Part shown: positions 59,706-64,000 of the stretch, piece by piece
Layout: each line of letters begins with the position of its first letter
Numbering within the stretch: position 1 is the first letter of the stretch
DNA from: Bradyrhizobium liaoningense
Lineage (GTDB): Bacteria; Pseudomonadota; Alphaproteobacteria; Rhizobiales; Xanthobacteraceae
Length of the DNA: 64,000 nt
Direction of reading: 5' to 3'
Assembly: GCF_018130785.1 (NCBI RefSeq)
Contig: NZ_JAFCJT010000008.1
Span: 124,001-188,000, forward strand
Position numbers and translations under genes: made by a program
The notes under the pieces: generated by a model
The model's database searches: none
Seen by the model: only the letters and a program-made list of their open reading frames with translations
Told to the model about the DNA's origin: nothing

Positions 59706-59727
59706 TGCAGAGAAATTTAGGTCTATT

Positions 59728-59841
59728 TTCCGCTATACTCGCCCCGCTAGCCTCACCAGGAGGGGCATATTGCGGAGCACGCGCCCAAGCCAGATCCCAA
59801 GCCAGCTCCGAAAAACCTCGTCATCTGCCGCGACGGCACCC
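59728..59841. repeat. Left copy of a ~112-bp duplication of the DUF2235 gene start
   Basis: From TTCCGCTATACTCGCCCC to CGACGGCACC this stretch matches 62948-63060 with ~25 differences and almost equal length. It includes the presumed -10 (TATACT), the AGGAGGGG ribosome site and the first ~23 codons. It begins 22 bp after the protease stop. Confidence 0.9.
59771..59840 (+). pseudogene. Decayed 5' end of a DUF2235 paralogue
   Basis: The frame reads AEHAPKPDPKPAPKNLVICRDGT, against VEHDDQHKSKTEPKNLVICCDGT in the intact gene at 62992. The start codon GTG has become GCG and similarity ends after the DGT motif. No remainder of the gene follows. Confidence 0.85.
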
Positions 59842-59862
59842 GTAAACAGCCCCCCTCCCGCG

Positions 59863-59878
59863 TTAACCGTCCGTTAAC
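59863..59878 (+). promoter_or_regulatory. Candidate CtrA box (TTAA-N7-TTAAC)
   Basis: TTAACC is repeated with an 11-bp period, giving TTAA-N7-TTAAC, the full-site consensus of the alphaproteobacterial cell-cycle regulator CtrA. It is 81 bp upstream of the HTH/coiled-coil gene that precedes ftsZ. A matching site is at 62862. Confidence 0.7.
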
Positions 59879-59958
59879 CAACGCACCCTAGCCTGCGGTA
59901 ATCGTCCAGCCATCACTAGCCCGAAATGCCTTCCCGGTTTGCTCCAGGAGAAGCGCCG

Positions 59959-60504
59959 ATGTGCGTTGCGTTGTTGACGTATGCCGATCTCAGTGCCCGC
60001 CTCAATATCTCGCGCGAGGCCGCGCGTTCACTTGCCAGACGTCGCCGTTGGCCGCGCTCGCGGTCGGATGACGGCAAGGCCCTGGTGAGCGTCGATCTCG
60101 CCGAACTCCGCTACACGCCCCGCCCACGAATGGGCCGCCGGGCAGCCCCCATCGATGCCTCCCTGGCTGAGGTCGAGACATTCAACACCGAGGCACTCAA
60201 GACCGAGGCATTCGAGATCGAGGCATTGAAGGCGGAGATCGCGCGGCTCGAAGACGTCGCAGCCGCCTACAGGGCGGTTTTCGAGCGCGAGCGCGAGCGC
60301 GCCGATCGCCTGGCCGTCGAGCTGACACAGGCGGCCGCCGAGACGACGGCAGCCAATGCGTGGGCGGCACGACTGGAAGACGAAGTGGCGGACTTGCGGA
60401 CCGGTCGCCAGGCTGGCGGCGCGACCGCCGGACAAGCCGCCGCGCGTCGATTGGGACATCTGGCCGCGGCCATCGTGGGCGCAGACCGCGCGGCCCGCAG
60501 ATAG
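59959..60504 (+). CDS. HTH/coiled-coil protein upstream of ftsZ, unknown function
   Basis: A 181-aa protein from ATG 59959, which follows GGAGAAG; the ATG at 59926 has no such site. Residues 5-50 (LLTYADLSARLNISREAARSLARRRRW) resemble a MerR/Xre-like helix-turn-helix found in Rhizobiales proteins. Residues ~75-150 are a strong coiled coil (EIEALKAEIARLEDVAAAYRAVFERERERADRL). It is 50 bp from the downstream ftsZ, in the same orientation, so an operon is likely. A DNA-binding or positioning role with FtsZ is only a guess. Confidence 0.75.
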   Translation: MCVALLTYADLSARLNISREAARSLARRRRWPRSRSDDGKALVSVDLAELRYTPRPRMGRRAAPIDASLAEVETFNTEALKTEAFEIEALKAEIARLEDVAAAYRAVFERERERADRLAVELTQAAAETTAANAWAARLEDEVADLRTGRQAGGATAGQAAARRLGHLAAAIVGADRAARR

Positions 60505-60554
60505 CACTCGAACCCTTCTCCATCCCGGCCTGCCGGAGCAATCGCGAGGACAAA

Positions 60555-61814
60555 ATGACTGGCATGACCGATATTCGCGAGATGAAGGCCCGCATTGTCG
60601 TATTCGGGGTCGGCGGCGCCGGCGGCAACGCGGTCAACAACATGATCACGGCCGGGCTGCAAGGCGTCGACTTCGTCGTCGCCAATACCGACGCGCAGGC
60701 ACTTGCCATGTCGAAGGCGACGCGCCTGATCCAGCTGGGCACCCAGGTGACGGCAGGCCTTGGCGCCGGCTCGCAGCCTGAACTCGGACGCGCCGCGGCC
60801 GAGGAGGTCATCGATACGATCCGCGATCATCTGACCGGCGCGCACATGGTGTTCGTGACCGCCGGCATGGGCGGCGGCACCGGCACCGGGGCCGCACCCA
60901 TCATCGCCAGGACCGCGCGCGAGCTCGGCATCCTCACGATCGGCGTGGTCACCAAGCCATTCTACTTCGAGGGCCAGCGCCGCATGCGCTTTGCCGAAGC
61001 CGGCATCGAGGAGCTGCTGAAGACGGTCGACACCCTCTTGATCATCCCGAACCAGAACCTGTTCCGGGTGGCAAGCGAGAAGACCACGTTCGCCGATGCC
61101 TTTGCCCTTGCCGACCAGGTGCTCTATTCGGGCGTGGCCTGCATCAGCGACCTCATCGTCAAGGAAGGCCTGATCAATCTCGATTTTGCCGACGTTCTCT
61201 CCGTGATGCGGGAGAAGGGCAAGGCCATGATGGGACGGGGCGAGGCTACCGGCGAGAAGCGCGTGCTCGCGGCCGCCGTCGCCGCAATTTCCAATCCGTT
61301 GATCGAGAACCCCTCGATCAAGCGCGCCAGCGGCCTCATCATCTCCATCACCGGCGGGCGCGATCTCATGCTGTTCGAAGTCGACGAAGCCGCGACCCGG
61401 ATTCGCGACGAAGCCGACCCGGACGCCAACATCATCGTCGGCGCGTCGTTCGATGAAAGCCTCGAAGGCATCGTCCGCGTCTCGGTGGTGGCGACCGGTA
61501 TCGACAATGTCGACCCGGCGCTCCTGGCGCGACCGGCGGAAACCCCACTCACGCAGCTCGCCGGCAGGCTGCGCGACGACAGCCGCCGCATCGCCGATCG
61601 CATCGAGCGCAGTGCACCGCTTCCGCAAGTGGAAAGCCCGCCGCTCCGCCCGACGGCGCGCCATCCCCAGGGGCAGCCGGCAAGGCCGAATCCGGAATAT
61701 GCGCGCCAGGCGGCTCCTCAACCGCTCGATCCCTACGGCCGCTCCTCCCCGCGCAACATGGCCGACGAAGACCTTCTCGACATCCCGGCCTTCCTGCGCC
61801 GCTCGGCCAATTGA
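60555..61814 (+). CDS. ftsZ: Cell division protein FtsZ, short second-type copy
   Basis: A 419-aa tubulin homologue. The GTP-binding motif GMGGGTGTGAAP (104-115) and the T7 synergy loop NLDFADV are intact, so it should polymerise and hydrolyse GTP. A short linker (~80 residues) precedes the conserved C-terminal peptide DEDLLDIPAFLRRSAN. Main FtsZ proteins in this group are ~150-200 residues longer, and no dcw genes (ftsA, ftsQ, mur) are nearby, so this is a second copy. A candidate CtrA site lies upstream of the operon. Confidence 0.92.
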   Translation: MTGMTDIREMKARIVVFGVGGAGGNAVNNMITAGLQGVDFVVANTDAQALAMSKATRLIQLGTQVTAGLGAGSQPELGRAAAEEVIDTIRDHLTGAHMVFVTAGMGGGTGTGAAPIIARTARELGILTIGVVTKPFYFEGQRRMRFAEAGIEELLKTVDTLLIIPNQNLFRVASEKTTFADAFALADQVLYSGVACISDLIVKEGLINLDFADVLSVMREKGKAMMGRGEATGEKRVLAAAVAAISNPLIENPSIKRASGLIISITGGRDLMLFEVDEAATRIRDEADPDANIIVGASFDESLEGIVRVSVVATGIDNVDPALLARPAETPLTQLAGRLRDDSRRIADRIERSAPLPQVESPPLRPTARHPQGQPARPNPEYARQAAPQPLDPYGRSSPRNMADEDLLDIPAFLRRSAN

Positions 61815-61831
61815 GCGGGCTGGCTCCACAT

Positions 61832-61954
61832 CGTCATGGCCGGGCATAGCCGTCTGAAGGACGGCGTCGCTTCGCTCGCCTATGTCCCGGCCATCCACGA
61901 ACTTTCTCCGCAGCGCAAAGAACGTGGATGCCCGGGACAAGCCCGGGCATGACG
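61832..61954. repeat. Intergenic repeat, family D-like copy 4
   Basis: CGTCATGGCCGGGCATAGCC and the inverted AAGCCCGGGCATGACG outer arms, with CCGGCCATCCACG and CGTGGATGCCCGGG inside. It lies 17 bp after the ftsZ stop. The whole 343-bp gap 61815-62157 otherwise holds only a half copy of family A. Confidence 0.7.
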
Positions 61955-62088
61955 ACCTCGTGTAGATCTCAAGCTACCGGATGAGTTCGGCCTGCAGGTT
62001 TCGCCCGGCGACGCGAAGCATCGTCCGGAGACGCGCCGCGAGCGGGCTCCTCACCATGAGGCTCCGATATCTCGCCGCAAAACGCGAC

Positions 62089-62138
62089 CTCATCCTGAGG
62101 AGCCTGCCGCAGGCGGGCGTCTCGAAGGATGGGCCGCA
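62089..62138. repeat. Intergenic repeat, family A half copy
   Basis: CTCATCCTGAGGAGCCTGCC and GTCTCGAAGGATGGGCC match the left half of the copies at 5062 and 54097. The inverted right half is absent. Confidence 0.7.
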
Positions 62139-62157
62139 AGGAAACCAATCGCCGCGT

Positions 62158-62826
62158 TCACGCTGCCGTGCTGCGCGGGGTCTCCGCCGGTTCCTTTTTC
62201 TCCGGCTCCTTGTCGCGAGACAGCCATGCCGGGAAACGAAGCAGGCGATCGATGCTGTCTTTTGATGGCTCGATGGGCGGCACGATGGGCGCTTCACTGC
62301 CCGAACGCGGGAGGTCCAGCACGGCCTGTCCTGCCCGCACCGCATCCGCGCGCTGATCGAGTTCGCGCAACAGGGGATCGAGCACGCTGTCGATTTCGGT
62401 CGCCACCGACACGACAAAACTGTTGAGCTCACGAGCCTCCGGCACGACGGCCGAGGCCGACTCGATCGCCCTGGAGAGACCATCGACGACGGGTGCGAAC
62501 GCGCCGGCGGCTTGCTTGATTCGCGTTCTGATCGCTTCGATCTCGCCCAGGACGCGCTCACGCTCCCGCCTGTTCTTCTCTTCCGTAAGGCGGGCTTCAA
62601 TTTCAGCGATCTGAGTCGTCAGAGTCGTGGCTTCGGATGCGAGTGCATCGCGTCGCAGGCGCGCACGATCGAGATCGCGGCTGAGATTGTCCACTAGATC
62701 GTCCTTCCCGAACATGGCTTTGCTCCGTAGGACAGCCGTAACGCGAACCGCCAGCCGGTCGAGCGAACCAGAGGCTGGATCGGCCGAAAAAGGCATCAGT
62801 TTCGGTCGCGTCATATGGGCCGACAT
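62158..62826 (-). CDS. Coiled-coil protein of unknown function, divergent from DUF2235 gene
   Basis: A 222-aa protein from ATG 62826 after GGGGGT; a later ATG (MFGKDDLVDNLSRDLDRA) could also serve. Residues ~55-115 form a charged coiled coil (SRDLDRARLRRDALASEATTLTTQIAEIEARLTEEKNRRERERVLGEIEAIRTRIKQ). A helical middle (FVVSVATEIDSVLDPLLRELDQRADAV) and a Pro/Lys-rich end follow. No signal peptide. A candidate CtrA site lies 36 bp upstream, as for the ftsZ unit, which suggests a cell-cycle role. Confidence 0.75.
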   Translation of the reverse strand: MSAHMTRPKLMPFSADPASGSLDRLAVRVTAVLRSKAMFGKDDLVDNLSRDLDRARLRRDALASEATTLTTQIAEIEARLTEEKNRRERERVLGEIEAIRTRIKQAAGAFAPVVDGLSRAIESASAVVPEARELNSFVVSVATEIDSVLDPLLRELDQRADAVRAGQAVLDLPRSGSEAPIVPPIEPSKDSIDRLLRFPAWLSRDKEPEKKEPAETPRSTAA

Positions 62827-62861
62827 GGTGACCCCCACCGTCAACATTAGGCGACGACATG

Positions 62862-62877
62862 GTTAACAGGTGGTTAA
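62862..62877 (-). promoter_or_regulatory. Candidate CtrA box (TTAA-N7-TTAAC, minus strand)
   Basis: On the minus strand TTAACC is repeated with an 11-bp period, the same layout and orientation relative to its gene as the site at 59863. It lies between the coiled-coil gene and the DUF2235 gene and could serve either. Confidence 0.7.
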
Positions 62878-62947
62878 TGTCAACAGATGATGGGGCAATG
62901 AAGCACCATGCCGCCGACGCCGACTTCGTCTCCTCGCGGCCATCCAG

Positions 62948-63060
62948 TTCCGCTATACTCGCCCCGGTAGCATCACCGGGAGGGGCTGACCGTGGAGCAC
63001 GACGACCAGCACAAATCCAAAACCGAGCCGAAAAACCTCGTCATCTGCTGTGACGGCACC
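62948..63060. repeat. Right copy of the ~112-bp DUF2235 start duplication
   Basis: Partner of 59728-59841. Here the GTG start, GGGAGGGG ribosome site and coding sequence are intact, so this is the parental or functional copy. Confidence 0.9.
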
Positions 63061-64000
63061 GGCAACGAGATCTCGGAGAACATCTCCAACGTCCTGAAGC
63101 TGTATCGCTGCCTGCGCAAGACCGACAAGACGCAGCCGCGGCAGATGGTGTTTTACGATCCCGGCGTCGGCACGGTGACGGAGCCTTCGACGTGGCACCG
63201 GCTCAAGGCCAACGTCAACCTGGTGCTGGGGCTCGCCACCGGCTACGGGCTCGATGACAACGTGTTGTCGGCCTATTGCTTCCTGGTCGAGCATTACGCG
63301 CCGGGCGACCGCATCTACCTGTTCGGCTTCTCGCGCGGCGCCTATACCGTGCGAGTGCTGGCGGGGCTGATCCACAAGATCGGCCTGATCTCGCCGGAGC
63401 AGGCGAACCTCGCAGGGAGCGGTCTCGTCGCCTACAAGCAATATTCCGGCACCGGGCGCGGCAACGACATCGAGGACCTCAAGGACGTCGCCATCGACGA
63501 CCAGGGGCCGCTGCCGAAGGACGAATTCGACCTCGCCGCCCAGTTCGCGCGAATCACCTCGACGCGCTGGCCGACCATCCACTTCATCGGGGTCTGGGAC
63601 ACGGTGGCGAGCGTGATCGTGCCGCGGCGCGACAATTTCTTCTTCGTGTTCAGCCTGGAGGAGCTCGCCTTCACGCTGCGCAATCCAAGCGTCAAGATCT
63701 TCCGCCAGGCGATCGCGATCGACGAGCGGCGCTGCATGTTCCGCCTGAAAAAGTATGAGGAGCCGCAGGACTATTGGCGCAACCGCTACGTGCCCGACGA
63801 GAAGAAGGAGCCGCAGGACATCATGCAGGTGTGGTTCGCCGGCGTGCATTGCGACGTCGGCGGCGGCTATCCGGAAGCCGAGAGCGGCGAATCCAAATAT
63901 CCGCTGATCTGGATGATCGAGGAAGCCGCCAAGGCGGGGCTGAACTTCAACCCGCGCACCGTGAACCAGCTTGCCTGGGGCATCCAGCGCAAGAACTCGC
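62992..64000 (+). CDS. DUF2235 (Tle1-type phospholipase-like) protein, 3' end outside window
   Basis: At least 336 residues, running off the right edge. GTG 62992 follows GGGAGGGGCTGACC. KNLVICCDGTGNE is the family start. GFSRGAYTVR (112-121) gives the serine hydrolase elbow GFSRG with S114, and FIGVWDTVAS holds a conserved aspartate. FAGVHCDVGGGYPE is also characteristic. Family members include type VI secretion phospholipase effectors and housekeeping hydrolases. No VgrG or immunity gene is visible here. Confidence 0.88.
   Translation, partial: MEHDDQHKSKTEPKNLVICCDGTGNEISENISNVLKLYRCLRKTDKTQPRQMVFYDPGVGTVTEPSTWHRLKANVNLVLGLATGYGLDDNVLSAYCFLVEHYAPGDRIYLFGFSRGAYTVRVLAGLIHKIGLISPEQANLAGSGLVAYKQYSGTGRGNDIEDLKDVAIDDQGPLPKDEFDLAAQFARITSTRWPTIHFIGVWDTVASVIVPRRDNFFFVFSLEELAFTLRNPSVKIFRQAIAIDERRCMFRLKKYEEPQDYWRNRYVPDEKKEPQDIMQVWFAGVHCDVGGGYPEAESGESKYPLIWMIEEAAKAGLNFNPRTVNQLAWGIQRKNS

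Noticed and set aside
60267..61940. 557-aa minus-strand open frame
   Set aside because: It is antisense to the HTH gene and ftsZ, whose motifs are intact, and the translated product matches no family.
59728..63060. The ~112-bp duplication as target-site repeats of a transposon
   Set aside because: It is far too long and diverged for a target-site duplication and no transposase lies between the copies. A gene-start duplication explains it better.

Overview
The window is about 64 kb of high-GC chromosome from an alphaproteobacterium, most likely Bradyrhizobium or a close relative in the Nitrobacteraceae. This is inferred from the dense set of aromatic and acyl-CoA catabolic genes, many orphan periplasmic binding proteins, a cyo quinol oxidase followed by SURF1 and a RegB/RegA-type pair, the helicase/S4/FdxA/CarD neighbourhood usual in Rhizobiales, and several families of short palindromic intergenic repeats. 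No species call is possible from the sequence alone.

Layout. 1-3.3 kb: aromatic catabolism (benzoate-CoA ligase end, MarR regulator, maleylpyruvate isomerase, gentisate 1,2-dioxygenase). 3.4-8.6 kb: ABC uptake operon with an FAD oxidoreductase and a divergent LysR gene. 8.7-14.5 kb: assorted CoA and hydrolase genes, a broken LysR gene and an amidohydrolase, then tRNA-Arg(CCT). 14.8-23.6 kb: small VOC, GYD, cupin, RraA, CoA-ligase and envelope genes. 23.7-31 kb: a fatty/aryl-acyl-CoA oxidation block (SDR, two acyl-CoA dehydrogenases, two enoyl-CoA hydratases, a VOC protein, a Liv-type binding protein). Two nearly identical palindromes in its two promoter regions suggest one regulon. 31-35 kb: nuclease-like protein, M48 lipoprotein protease, MFS transporter. 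35.3-42.2 kb: cyoABCD-surf1-sensor kinase-response regulator, read as one operon behind a 23-bp palindrome. 42.3-48.1 kb: MetE-core methyltransferase, binding protein and a VanAB-type Rieske oxygenase/reductase, with a divergent LysR protein that carries two HTH domains. 48.2-53.5 kb: CarD, FdxA, S4 protein (apparent ACG start) and a Suv3-like helicase. 54.3-56 kb: DUF3108 protein and rpmB.

The most unusual part is 56.1-63 kb. A block of visibly lower GC and different codon use carries an AAA+ ATPase overlapping a subtilisin-like protease with a complete catalytic set. This is the architecture of IetAS, known as a plasmid maintenance module and as an antiphage system. It abuts a decayed copy of the first ~110 bp of the DUF2235 gene that begins at 62992. 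Between the two copies lies a second-type ftsZ with an HTH/coiled-coil partner and a divergent coiled-coil gene. The promoter regions of both units hold a TTAA-N7-TTAAC site matching the CtrA cell-cycle regulator consensus.

I saw no CRISPR array, insertion sequence, rRNA or prophage. Starts were chosen by ribosome binding sites and overlaps, and several are GTG or TTG.
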